Source: an uncultured Sphaerochaeta sp. (GTDB taxonomy: Bacteria; Spirochaetota; Spirochaetia; Sphaerochaetales; Sphaerochaetaceae). Taken from it: a stretch of 64,000 bases of DNA. The notes beneath the pieces were generated by a model. It ran no database searches and was not told the origin of the DNA. It saw only the letters and a list, made by a program, of their open reading frames with translations. Of the stretch, positions 41,545 to 49,843 are shown one piece after another. Where the stretch lies: assembly GCF_963666015.1 (NCBI RefSeq), contig NZ_OY762555.1, positions 558,001 through 622,000 on the forward strand, written 5' to 3'. Within the stretch, counting starts at the first letter, position 1. Each line of letters begins with the position of its first letter. A program made the translations under genes and the position numbers.

Positions 41545-42891
41545 ATGCAGCAGGATATGACCAGAGGTAATCCCCTTAGGTTGATTTTCTTTTTTATGCT
41601 TCCCATTCTTGGAGGCAACTTATTCCAACAATTCTATACGATGGTAGATACCTTTGTCGTCGGTAGATTCATCGGCGTCCACGCATTGGCGGCAGTCGGT
41701 TCTACCGGACCGATTACGTTCTTTGTGCTTGGATTTGTTATTGGGCTCAATGCAGGCTTCTCGGTGATCATCAGCCAGAAGTTTGGGGCTAAGGATGAGA
41801 GGAGCATGCGTAAGGCAGTAGCCATGAGCATCCTCTCAGCTTTATTCCTCTCTATACTTGTTTCATTTCTCGCGATAGTCTCCGTCAAACCTTTGTTGGA
41901 GGTACTCAATACACCACAGAACATCATCAAGGATGCACAAGATTACCTAGTTATCCTGTACCTTGGCATTGTAGCCACCATCTATTACAACCTTTTGGCA
42001 GCCATCCTACGTGCGTTGGGAGACAGCAGATCCCCTCTCTATTTTCTTCTGATAGCAAGTGTATTGAATATCATCGGCGACCTTGTATCTGTCATCATCC
42101 TCGATATGGGGGTCAAGGGCGTTGCGCTTGCCACCATCTCAAGCCAAGGGATATCTGCTTTGCTCTGTCTTTTCTATATTTACAAGCGATACCCGATTCT
42201 ACACCTGAAGAGAGAAGACTGGAGAGTTGCCTGGCCCATGATCGGCAGACTGCTGCGTATCGGTTTGCCCAGTGCGCTCCAATTCTCTGTATGTGCAATT
42301 GGGGTCATGATAGTCCAGTCTGTAATCAATTCCTTTGGTAGCGATACGGTTGCAGCCTACTCGGTGGGAACTCGCATCGAACAACTGGTGACCCAACCAC
42401 TGATGACCCTCGGGCTTGCAATGGCAACCTACAGCGCACAGAACCTAGGAGGAGGGTATCTCCCCAGAATTTCCCAAGGACTGAAGAGTGCTCTCATGTT
42501 GAATGTACTTTTCAGCCTGGCAGCATTTCTTTTGGTATTCTTTGCCGGTGATTTCCTTGCCATGCTCTTCATCGATTCTTCGCAAAGCCATGTTATTGAA
42601 CAAACCAACCAGTATCTCTCCCTTATCTCTTACTTCTTCATCCCTCTGGGTCTCATATTTGTTTTCAGAAATACCTGCCAAGGATTAGGATCTGGATTGA
42701 TTCCAATGCTTTCATCCATCCAGGAACTGCTATTCCGAGCACTTGCTGCCTTCACGCTTCCTGGTTTGTTGGGATATGAAGGAATCATCCTCTCCAGCCC
42801 GCTGGCTTGGATTGCTGCAGCCATCCTCCTGATTTTTGCCTACCGGATCCAGATGCGACATTTTCGCAGTATTATGAAGCAGACTGCCTGA
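41545..42891 (+). CDS. MATE family multidrug/sodium efflux transporter
   Basis: 448 residues from ATG 41545; AAGGAG lies 10 nt upstream. About twelve transmembrane helices in two six-helix halves. The N terminus GNPLRLIFFFMLPILGGNLFQQ and the TMVDTFVVGRFIGVHALAAVG segment are typical of the NorM/DinF-like MATE superfamily. Members export cationic drugs or metabolites in exchange for sodium or protons. Substrate and coupling ion are not readable. The next gene starts 18 nt downstream, so they probably share a transcript. Longer in-frame starts upstream overlap the promoter and are rejected. Confidence 0.93.
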   Translation: MQQDMTRGNPLRLIFFFMLPILGGNLFQQFYTMVDTFVVGRFIGVHALAAVGSTGPITFFVLGFVIGLNAGFSVIISQKFGAKDERSMRKAVAMSILSALFLSILVSFLAIVSVKPLLEVLNTPQNIIKDAQDYLVILYLGIVATIYYNLLAAILRALGDSRSPLYFLLIASVLNIIGDLVSVIILDMGVKGVALATISSQGISALLCLFYIYKRYPILHLKREDWRVAWPMIGRLLRIGLPSALQFSVCAIGVMIVQSVINSFGSDTVAAYSVGTRIEQLVTQPLMTLGLAMATYSAQNLGGGYLPRISQGLKSALMLNVLFSLAAFLLVFFAGDFLAMLFIDSSQSHVIEQTNQYLSLISYFFIPLGLIFVFRNTCQGLGSGLIPMLSSIQELLFRALAAFTLPGLLGYEGIILSSPLAWIAAAILLIFAYRIQMRHFRSIMKQTA

Positions 42892-42909
42892 TAACTCCTC
42901 TTAGGTGGT

Positions 42910-44268
42910 ATGCATATATATGGATACCAAAGAACCGGATTTAATGGCACCCTCCTTCGGGTACAAGTTGCAAAAACCTCCACCAGCTTTTCCATCCGTG
43001 GGCTTTCCCTGGATAAATCTTCACGCTTGAAGCGGGACCTGAGAGTATATTATCAAGGCCCACTTCCTCAAATTTCAATACAAGTACCACCTCATGCATC
43101 CCTGGAATGCATACTTGCACCGGTTTTGCTTGTACTGCTTTGCGTGGAGAAAAACCTTCTGGAAATAAGCAATCACTCCATCCTGCTCTTTGGGGCCGTT
43201 GATCTCTCAGGCACATTGGTCAGTCCACCCCCATTACAAAGAGAACTGGTAAAGTTGTGCACAGAGGCTGGAATCTCTCTGATTCTGACCGGAGAAAACA
43301 TCCCCTCTATCCACAAAAACTGCATTTCTTGCCCCTCCATCGCTTCGGCGCTGAGCCAGCTTTGGAGATTTGCATTACGTCACCCAGAAAACGAGATACA
43401 GATTGAGGAGGCTGGCAAGAAGCATGCATCGGAGGAAGAGCCATTCTCCGGCATCCTTGGCTTGCAAGAAGCGAAGCGAGCACTCTGCTACGCTGTCGCT
43501 GGAGAAATACCACTTCTTTTCTATGGACCACCAGGTAGTGGGAAAAGCTTATTGCTGAATAGAACCAAAGCACTACTTCCACCTCTTAGGGGAGAGCGGG
43601 CACAGGAAGTCTGGGCAATCCACGGGAAACAAAGCAAGATATCACCTCTTCTACGCCTGGAAGCTGGAATGAGTCAGCAGAAGATACTCGCAGGAACCCC
43701 TCCCTGGATAAGCAGGGCTCATGGGGGTGCACTGCTTGTAGATGAACTTTCAAACCAGAAACCAAAAGTGAGAACCACTCTTGCACAGTCTCTGGATACA
43801 TACCAAGTCGGAGACTATCCACTTCATTGCACCATGGTTGCTGCAACGAACGGATGCCGCTGTGCAAACTTGGGTGCTCCTCATGGAGTATGCCGTTGTA
43901 CACAGACCCAGATCGATCAATTCTGGGGAATGCTCGGCTGGCCCTTGCTTGACCGATTCGCCATTGCCCTTGCCTTGGAGCCGGAACCATTGCTGACGGG
44001 AACAGTTCAGGCATTTCATGTTGACAGGAAAGCCATGGAGCATGTCCGGTCCCTGCAAACAAAACGCAAAAGCGAAGGTGTTGCCCATCTTTTTCCCCGT
44101 TACAGCAAGGTGATGGCCCATACGCAAAGGAGTCTTAGGAGAGCAAAACTCTGCTGTACCCTAGCGCAGGTAATCTCAGACTGGGAAGGAAAAGAATCGG
44201 TTACCCAGGAGATAATGGAGAAGGCATACTCGCTCTACCTACTTCCCAAAGACCGTCATTACCACTAG
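42910..44268 (+). CDS. ComM/YifB-like Mg-chelatase-type AAA+ protein, divergent
   Basis: 452 residues; the family is normally about 500. The N-terminal Lon-like domain (about 1-160) is weakly conserved. The AAA+ core has GLQEAKRALCYAVAGE, Walker A GPPGSGKS and Walker B GGALLVDELSN. A zinc-binding segment of cysteines follows (ATNGCRCANLGAPHGVCRCT, as in ATNPCPCG...C.C), then LLDRFAIALALEP. ComM helicases promote branch migration during natural transformation. Presence together with a dprA homologue in this window is suggestive but no DNA-uptake genes are seen. AGGTGG precedes the ATG. Confidence 0.85.
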   Translation: MHIYGYQRTGFNGTLLRVQVAKTSTSFSIRGLSLDKSSRLKRDLRVYYQGPLPQISIQVPPHASLECILAPVLLVLLCVEKNLLEISNHSILLFGAVDLSGTLVSPPPLQRELVKLCTEAGISLILTGENIPSIHKNCISCPSIASALSQLWRFALRHPENEIQIEEAGKKHASEEEPFSGILGLQEAKRALCYAVAGEIPLLFYGPPGSGKSLLLNRTKALLPPLRGERAQEVWAIHGKQSKISPLLRLEAGMSQQKILAGTPPWISRAHGGALLVDELSNQKPKVRTTLAQSLDTYQVGDYPLHCTMVAATNGCRCANLGAPHGVCRCTQTQIDQFWGMLGWPLLDRFAIALALEPEPLLTGTVQAFHVDRKAMEHVRSLQTKRKSEGVAHLFPRYSKVMAHTQRSLRRAKLCCTLAQVISDWEGKESVTQEIMEKAYSLYLLPKDRHYH

Positions 44269-44309
44269 CGGTTTGGACTATTAGCCTTTATACTTGTTGA
44301 AGATTCTCC

Positions 44310-44338
44310 TTGCAGCGACAAGTCACTACCATCATATA
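44310..44338 (+). promoter_or_regulatory. Candidate promoter of the AEC carrier gene
   Basis: TTGCAG (44310-44315), 17 bp spacer, CATATA (44333-44338). The predicted start near 44345 gives a leader of about 10 nt holding AGAGG. Confidence 0.5.
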
Positions 44339-44354
44339 TACATAGAGGAATGCA

Positions 44355-45284
44355 ATGATTGAACAGATACTGCCTGTCGTACCGCTATTACTGCTTTTCT
44401 TGTTGGGCTATGCTCTGCAACGAACCAATTTTTTCTCTACCGAATCACTTACTCATGTAAAGAGGATTGTCTCTGATCTTGCCTTGCCTGCATTGTTGTT
44501 TCAGGCCTTCTCTTCGATAGAACTGGAAAGTCGTTATCTTATTCTGGTTATCCTCATTTTTATTGTGTGTCTGATCATGGTTGTCTTGGGGCACTATATC
44601 GGGAAGCTTTTGAAAATACAGAGTCCCTACTTTGCATTGATGATGACAGGTTTTGAGATGGGAATGTTTGGTTATGCAGTATTTGTCTCCTTCCAGGGGG
44701 AAGCACACCTGGGAAAGATAGCTCTGGTAGATCTTGGACAGGTTGTATTTGTCTTTACTATCTTGATGGCCCTGATGATCAAGCATCGCGATGGAACCGC
44801 CAAAGGCAGTGCACTACTGAGAAAGATCGTCACCAGCCCAGTAATTCTTGCCATCGTTGCAGGGCTTGCAACCAGCTTAATCGCACCCCACGTCCAAAGC
44901 TCTCCCATCTGGGATACACTGGCTGAAATGATTGACCTGCTCGCCCAATTGACGGTTCCCCTCATTGCTATCACCATCGGTTACGGAATCCACATCAAGA
45001 AGGAGCTGATAGGAAAGTCCTTGAAGACCATACTGGCAAGAAGGGTACTGCTTACCCTGTTTGCCCTCCTCCTGAATGCATTGGTAGTAGACTCCTGGTT
45101 GGGAATGGATCGGATGTACCAGGTTGCGCTCATGACGATGTTCCTTACCCCTCCACCGTTTGTAATTTCAATTTATATGCGCAGTGATGAGAAAGGTGAA
45201 TCCGATTATGTAGACAATACCTTGTCATTGGACACACTTGTCTCCATTGCTGCAGTAATAATCGCTTCAGCAGTGTATGCTTGA
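44355..45284 (+). CDS. AEC (auxin efflux carrier) family transporter
   Basis: 309 residues with about ten transmembrane helices. It begins with a helix and LGYALQRTNFF, then VSDLALPALLFQAFSS, a typical AEC start. MTGFEMGMFGYAVF and PLIAITIGYGIH are the conserved membrane segments of the two halves, and the C-terminal TPPPFVISIYM is also typical. Bacterial members carry malate or other organic acids and possibly amino acids; substrate unknown. It sits 86 nt after the ComM-like gene and has its own candidate promoter. Confidence 0.9.
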   Translation: MIEQILPVVPLLLLFLLGYALQRTNFFSTESLTHVKRIVSDLALPALLFQAFSSIELESRYLILVILIFIVCLIMVVLGHYIGKLLKIQSPYFALMMTGFEMGMFGYAVFVSFQGEAHLGKIALVDLGQVVFVFTILMALMIKHRDGTAKGSALLRKIVTSPVILAIVAGLATSLIAPHVQSSPIWDTLAEMIDLLAQLTVPLIAITIGYGIHIKKELIGKSLKTILARRVLLTLFALLLNALVVDSWLGMDRMYQVALMTMFLTPPPFVISIYMRSDEKGESDYVDNTLSLDTLVSIAAVIIASAVYA

Positions 45285-45370
45285 GACCGGCAAAACATCA
45301 GAGAGGCAGTCCTATTCACAGAAATCCAGCGCAAAGATTACGTCATGTAGCAATAATTCTGCTCAAGTAG

Positions 45371-45400
45371 TTGACACCCTTTTGAGCTCTCTGGTATAGT
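45371..45400 (+). promoter_or_regulatory. Promoter of the tRNA-Lys/tRNA-Glu operon
   Basis: TTGACA (45371-45376), 18 bp spacer, TATAGT (45395-45400), placing the start about 8 nt before tRNA-Lys. Near-consensus. Confidence 0.9.
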
Positions 45401-45414
45401 CCATTACGTTGCAA

Positions 45415-45487
45415 GGGCCGCTAGCTCAGCTGGTAGAGCAACGCCCTTTTAAGGCGTGGGTCACAGGTCCGAATCCTGTGCGGCTCA
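45415..45487 (+). tRNA. tRNA-Lys (anticodon TTT)
   Basis: 73 nt. Acceptor GGGCCGC pairs with GCGGCTC (one G-U), D region AGCTCAGCTGG, anticodon loop CTTTTAA, T arm CAGGTCCGAATCCTG. CCA is not encoded. Confidence 0.97.
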
Positions 45488-45518
45488 TCTTGCCTCTGTT
45501 TTTTAACATGCTTGTTAT

Positions 45519-45590
45519 GTCTCCTTCGTCTAGTGGTTAGGACATCGGGTTTTCATCCCGACAACAGGGGTTCAATTCCCCTAGGAGATG
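45519..45590 (+). tRNA. tRNA-Glu (anticodon TTC)
   Basis: 72 nt. Acceptor GTCTCCT pairs with AGGAGAT (one G-U), D region CGTCTAGTGGTTAGGAC, anticodon loop TTTTCAT, T arm GGGGTTCAATTCCCC. CCA is not encoded. It is 31 nt after tRNA-Lys and shares its promoter. Confidence 0.96.
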
Positions 45591-45595
45591 CTTAA

Positions 45596-45627
45596 GGGAG
45601 CCTACCGTCTGGTAGGTTCCCTTTTCT
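45596..45627 (+). terminator. Intrinsic terminator of the tRNA operon
   Basis: GGGAGCCTACC-GTCT-GGTAGGTTCCC forms an 11 bp stem (one G-U) followed by TTTTCT. Confidence 0.92.
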
Positions 45628-45802
45628 GTATTACTACTGCAAGCATGAAATTTGAAGCTCTGGGCCTCTACACCATGCGAAAGACCGGCATCACTATTGA
45701 CTTCTCATAGAACCCGTTATACAAAGAAAATACAGGATGGTTTTCTGATAGCATCATATCTCCCAATCGCTATTAGCCATCCATGTGATGTACCCTTCTT
45801 CC

Positions 45803-45857
45803 GGGCTGCAATCCATATACTTGTATCCACACCCGCAAGCTTTGGATTGCAGCTCCC
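45803..45857. repeat. Inverted repeat in the gap after the antiporter gene
   Basis: GGGCTGCAATCCA (45803-45815) and TGGATTGCAGCTCCC (45843-45857) are complementary over about 13 bp with one extra base, with a 27 nt loop. It lies just beyond the antiporter stop on the minus strand and has no T-run, so it is not a classical terminator. The rest of the gap 45628-45802 holds nothing I can support. Confidence 0.6.
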
Positions 45858-45864
45858 TTTGTGA

Positions 45865-47133
45865 TCAATCCTTGAGCAGATTGTACTCAGCTTCACTCGC
45901 TTCCAACGCAGAAGAGCTTGATCCCTCACTCCCATCCACCGTGAGAAGATGCCTTCCACCCCAGCTGATCGCAAACGCACCCAGAGGAGCAGTTAAAATA
46001 ATACTCATCACGGCTACAGCCAGGATGACCTGACCAGGACGGGTATCCATACCACGCTCGCCCATTGCTGAGAGGGGAGCAGAACCAATTGCGGCCTGCA
46101 CTGTTGCCTTGGGAAGATAGGAAATAACTACAAACAACTTCTCTTTTTGAGAGAAACCAGATCCAAGTGTACAGAGATAGGTACCCACCGATCGAATCAC
46201 CAGTGCGATGAGAATAAGCAGGATTGCAGCAAAGCCTGCTTCTTTTGCTGCATTCAAATCTACTTGTGCCCCTACCATGGCAAAGAGTACTATCTGTGCA
46301 AAAACCCAGATTTTTCCCAGTTTGCTGGAGAGTTCGTGAGCCATCGATTCCCTCTTTTCCAAGATAATGAACCCAATGGACATGACCGCAAGGAGTGCCG
46401 CAAAAGGTATATGCCTTGCCTCAAGCAGATCGCCAATGTGGACCAGGGCAATTGCAATTGCCAAGAGGGTCATTGCCCGTTTGGTTGCACGTGGATTGTA
46501 CCGTTCGAATACCTTGATAAGGAATCGAGCGATCAGATACCCAACAATGACTGCAAAAATCAGCGAGAAGGGAATGGATGCAATCATCCATGAAATATTC
46601 ACAGCATCCCCAAGATAGAGTGAAAGTACAATACTGTATGCAACGATAACCGTTACATCATCCAGGCTTGCACCGGCCAACACCAAAGTAGGGATGGCCT
46701 TTTTTGTCCCTCTGCCCTCTTTGATGAACTGCACCATCATAGGAACAACCACCGCTGGAGAGACTGCCGCAAGTACACATGCGAGCAGTACACTCTCTCC
46801 CCTGCTTATAGAAAGCATCCTAGGTGCCACGGCTATGATGAGAGCGGCTTCAAAGACTGCTGGAAGAAACGCTAACAGTATGGCTTGGATCCCTACCTTA
46901 TGGAGGCTCTCTCGTGATAGTTCCAACCCTGCGCGCAAGAGTATAACGATGAGGGCAATCATACGCAGGTCTGAGCCGATTCGTATCAGGTCAGGATTGA
47001 GCAGACCCAATATCTGTGGACCAAGGACTGCACCTACTGCCAACATCCCAATAAGTGGGGGAATATGGATACGTTGTAATAGATATTCAACAATAAGACA
47101 AAGAATTATCAACTCCGCAAGACTAAGTGCCAT
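45865..47133 (-). CDS. Cation:proton antiporter (CPA superfamily), fluoride-riboswitch controlled
   Basis: 422 residues from ATG 47133, with GGAGGTG 5 nt upstream. About twelve transmembrane helices: the N terminus LIILCLIVEYLLQRIHIPPLIG and GAVLGPQILG are typical, and LAGASLDDVTVIVAY carries the double-Asp motif expected for ion binding. PKATVQAAIGSAPL matches the helix with the conserved Lys in NhaP/KefB-like proteins. Members exchange Na+ or K+ for H+. The 5' leader contains a crcB-motif fluoride riboswitch, so the gene is probably induced by fluoride. It may restore ion or pH balance, or move fluoride-linked ions; direct F- transport is not established for this family. Confidence 0.9.
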   Translation of the reverse strand: MALSLAELIILCLIVEYLLQRIHIPPLIGMLAVGAVLGPQILGLLNPDLIRIGSDLRMIALIVILLRAGLELSRESLHKVGIQAILLAFLPAVFEAALIIAVAPRMLSISRGESVLLACVLAAVSPAVVVPMMVQFIKEGRGTKKAIPTLVLAGASLDDVTVIVAYSIVLSLYLGDAVNISWMIASIPFSLIFAVIVGYLIARFLIKVFERYNPRATKRAMTLLAIAIALVHIGDLLEARHIPFAALLAVMSIGFIILEKRESMAHELSSKLGKIWVFAQIVLFAMVGAQVDLNAAKEAGFAAILLILIALVIRSVGTYLCTLGSGFSQKEKLFVVISYLPKATVQAAIGSAPLSAMGERGMDTRPGQVILAVAVMSIILTAPLGAFAISWGGRHLLTVDGSEGSSSSALEASEAEYNLLKD

Positions 47134-47159
47134 GGCACACCTCCAGACCATAATTAGGT

Positions 47160-47232
47160 TGCAGGAGTTATCAGCAGAATTGTAGGCTGCGGTTTTCTCT
47201 TGGGTGGGGAGAGAAGGCGAACCCCATCGCCT
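47160..47232 (-). promoter_or_regulatory. Fluoride riboswitch (crcB motif)
   Basis: On the minus strand the leader reads, in order, GGCGATGGGGTTCGCC, an accessory hairpin TTCTCT/AGAGAA, AACCGCAG, CTGC closing a second stem, then TGATAACTCCTGC. These are the conserved blocks of the crcB fluoride aptamer: the GGCG/CGCC stem, the GGGGT loop that pairs with ACTCC as a pseudoknot, the invariant AACCGC, and GCTGAT before the pseudoknot strand. Only two bases differ from the consensus as I remember it (TGATAACTCCTGC for TGATGACTCCTAC). It starts at the predicted transcription start and ends 26 nt before the antiporter ATG. Confidence 0.88.
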
Positions 47233-47237
47233 TCCCA

Positions 47238-47267
47238 ATCATATGAAATGCCATGCTTTCTGGTCAA
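47238..47267 (-). promoter_or_regulatory. Promoter of the antiporter and riboswitch
   Basis: Minus strand TTGACC (47267-47262), 18 bp spacer, TATGAT (47243-47238). Start expected at 47231-47232, the first base of the aptamer stem. Confidence 0.8.
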
Positions 47268-47338
47268 GTGAGGTTCTTTGACGGGTGTACAACTCGTGCA
47301 ATCTATGGATAATATTGGGGGATATTAGGAGAATAACC

Positions 47339-48403
47339 ATGACAAATATAAATCGAATGCGAAGAATATGTGATGCCAATGGCATTTCAGGATTTGAAGA
47401 TGCAGTACTTGATGTTATCCGTAAGGATGGCGCACATCTGGGTAGTTTTGAAGAAGATTCCTTGAGGAATCTTTACCTCTACAGAACCCAGAACCAAGAA
47501 AAAAAACCAACGGTACTGCTTGATGCACATACCGACGAGGTAGGCTTCATGGTCAAATGCATTCGTGAGGATGGAATGCTTGAATTCATTCCCATCGGTG
47601 GATGGATCACAACCAATATCCCAGCTCATATGGTACGGGTACAAAAACGTGATGGTTCCACCATCGCCGGCATCGTTGGATCAAAACCCCCTCATTACCA
47701 GAGCGAGGCGGAACGAAAAAGCGTCCCGGACATCAGCAGTCTGTTTATCGATATCGGGGCATCCAGCAAGCAACATGCGATAGAGATGGGAGTGGAAGTA
47801 GCGAGCCCGGTTATTCCTGAGGCAAATTGTACCTACAACCCAGAAACAAAGTTGCTTTTCGGCAAGGCTTTTGACTGCAGACTTGGTTGTTCAACCATTC
47901 TTGATGTCCTGGAAGACCTGCAAGAAGAGATACTTGATGTCAACCTGGTCGCTGGTTTTGCCAGCCAGGAGGAAGTGGGGTGCCGAGGAGCACAACTCAC
48001 CGCAAAGAAAGTCAATCCAGATGTAGCGATCTGCTTTGAGGGAAGTCCGGCTGATGACACCTTCCTCCCGCCCTATCAACAGCAGACCATCGTGGGCAAG
48101 GGCCCCATGCTTCGATTCATTGACTCAAAAATGATAACAAATCCAAGATTCCAACGCTTTGCACTCGATCTTGCAGAGAAACTCCAGATACCGGTACAGC
48201 AAGGGGTAAGAAACGGTGGCGCAACCAATGCAGCTGCATTGCATCTATCCGGCCAAGGTATTCCTACCATCGTGATCGGCATTCCTGTCAGGTATGCACA
48301 TACACACTGGGGAATCAGCAGTATGGAGGATGTTGAGAGTTCAATCCGCCTCGCAAGAGCAATTCTCAGCAATCTCAGTGAGGAGATAATCACTGGGTTC
48401 TGA
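47339..48403 (+). CDS. M42-family zinc aminopeptidase (glutamyl aminopeptidase/CelM-like)
   Basis: 354 residues from ATG 47339, with a strong TTAGGAG site 8 nt upstream. Metal ligands and catalytic residues are seen as DAHTDEVGFMV, DCRLGC (bridging Asp), QEEVGCRGA (catalytic Glu pair), EGSPADDT and THWGISS. IGGWITT and IDIGASSK are also family segments. M42 enzymes form tetrahedral dodecamers that trim peptides; some relatives act as cellulase-like proteins in error-prone annotation. Divergent from the antiporter gene. Its own promoter is unclear; TTGACG near 47279 is a possible -35. Confidence 0.92.
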   Translation: MTNINRMRRICDANGISGFEDAVLDVIRKDGAHLGSFEEDSLRNLYLYRTQNQEKKPTVLLDAHTDEVGFMVKCIREDGMLEFIPIGGWITTNIPAHMVRVQKRDGSTIAGIVGSKPPHYQSEAERKSVPDISSLFIDIGASSKQHAIEMGVEVASPVIPEANCTYNPETKLLFGKAFDCRLGCSTILDVLEDLQEEILDVNLVAGFASQEEVGCRGAQLTAKKVNPDVAICFEGSPADDTFLPPYQQQTIVGKGPMLRFIDSKMITNPRFQRFALDLAEKLQIPVQQGVRNGGATNAAALHLSGQGIPTIVIGIPVRYAHTHWGISSMEDVESSIRLARAILSNLSEEIITGF

Positions 48404-48413
48404 AGTATTGATT

Positions 48414-48442
48414 TTGACAAACAGGTAACCAGGTGTCATACT
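48414..48442 (+). promoter_or_regulatory. Promoter of the aldehyde dehydrogenase gene
   Basis: TTGACA (48414-48419), 17 bp spacer, CATACT (48437-48442). Predicted leader is about 15 nt with GGGGA before the ATG. Confidence 0.8.
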
Positions 48443-48464
48443 GGCATAAAAGTGGGGAATACTA

Positions 48465-49835
48465 ATGAATGAAGTGCAGCTCTGCATCTCTGAGATGCGA
48501 ACATTCTTCCGTAATGGTTCAACCCAGTCGGTTGCATGGAGAAAAACTCAACTCAAAAAACTGAAGGATGGAATCAAAGAACATGAGAAACAGATTCTTG
48601 ATGCCCTATTCGAGGATCTGGGCAAAACTGATTTTGAGGGATTTGCGACAGAACTTGGTTTGGTCTATACGGAAATAGACAAACATCTCAAGCACCTGGA
48701 TTCCTGGACCAGCAAAAGACGGGTAAGAAACACCTTGCTTTCGTTTCCATCCAAAGCCTACACAATCTCCATACCCTTGGGGATTGTATTGATCATGAGC
48801 CCTTGGAATTATCCATTCCAACTCACCATCGCCCCCTTGGTTAGTGCCTTGGCAGCAGGCAATTGTGTGATTGTCAAACCATCAAGATACAGTAGCCATA
48901 CATCACAGGTTCTCGAATCCCTGATCGCAAAACTTTATCCGAGCCATTACGTGACCGTTTTCCAGGGAGGCAGTGAAATGAACCAAGAACTGCTCTCCCA
49001 TCGTTATGACCATATATTCTTCACTGGAAGTCCGATAGTTGGTCGAGTGGTCATGGAAGCTGCAGCCAAGACGCTCACCCCGGTCACCTTGGAATTGGGT
49101 GGGAAAAGCCCTGCAATTGTGGAAGCAAATAGTGACATTCCCCTTGCCGCCCGTAGAATCATCTGGGGAAAATGTCTCAATGCAGGTCAAACCTGTATAG
49201 CGCCCGACTATGTATTGGTTGAACGCTCGGCGGCTTCTCAATTAATAGAAGAGATGAAATTGGCAATCACCAACATGTTTGGAAGCGATCCACTGCATTG
49301 CAATGACCTTCCCCACATCATCAACGAGAGGCACTTCAACCGACTAATCAGTCTTTTTGAGGAAGGGACGCTTGCCTATGGTGGGCAGATCAACCCAAAG
49401 AACTTGAAAATTGCTCCAACCCTGTTAACCGATGTGCTGAGATCAGGAACACTTATGAGTGACGAAATCTTCGGTCCGATTTTACCTATCATTACCTATG
49501 AGACCTTTGAACAAGCCATCGGTTATGTTCAGGCACGGGAGCACCCCCTTGCACTGTATCTGTTCAGCAACGACAAGGAACACCAGGAACTCGTGGTGAG
49601 AACCGTCAGCTATGGAGGAGGATGCATCAATGACACGGTCATGCATCTCTCCAACCCCTACCTCCCTTTTGGAGGAGTTGGGTCCAGCGGCATGGGTAGC
49701 TACCATGCAAAACAGGGGTTCGATACCTTCAGCCACCAGAAAAGTGTGCTCGAGAGTAAACGATGGCTCGAAATAAAACTGCGTTATGCCCCTTATCGGG
49801 GAAAGCTTGCTTTGATCAAACGATTGTTTTCTTAG
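48465..49835 (+). CDS. Aldehyde dehydrogenase, class 3-like
   Basis: 456 residues, short like the class 3 / fatty-aldehyde group (no N-terminal extension). Seen are MSPWNYPFQL, VIVKPSRYS (NAD binding, where KPSE is usual), FFTGSPIVGRVVMEAA, ELGGKSPAIV with the general base Glu, and NAGQTCIAPDYV with catalytic Cys. Near the C terminus are FGPILPI and PFGGVGSSGMG. It oxidises aldehydes to acids with NAD(P); substrate unknown. It has its own good promoter and is followed 8 nt later by an exported protein. Confidence 0.95.
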   Translation: MNEVQLCISEMRTFFRNGSTQSVAWRKTQLKKLKDGIKEHEKQILDALFEDLGKTDFEGFATELGLVYTEIDKHLKHLDSWTSKRRVRNTLLSFPSKAYTISIPLGIVLIMSPWNYPFQLTIAPLVSALAAGNCVIVKPSRYSSHTSQVLESLIAKLYPSHYVTVFQGGSEMNQELLSHRYDHIFFTGSPIVGRVVMEAAAKTLTPVTLELGGKSPAIVEANSDIPLAARRIIWGKCLNAGQTCIAPDYVLVERSAASQLIEEMKLAITNMFGSDPLHCNDLPHIINERHFNRLISLFEEGTLAYGGQINPKNLKIAPTLLTDVLRSGTLMSDEIFGPILPIITYETFEQAIGYVQAREHPLALYLFSNDKEHQELVVRTVSYGGGCINDTVMHLSNPYLPFGGVGSSGMGSYHAKQGFDTFSHQKSVLESKRWLEIKLRYAPYRGKLALIKRLFS

Positions 49836-49843
49836 GAGGGTTC

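Noticed and set aside
45646..45711. Short frame of 21 codons starting ATGAAATTTGAAGC after the tRNA terminator
   Set aside because: No Shine-Dalgarno, no promoter and no recognisable product; too short to support.
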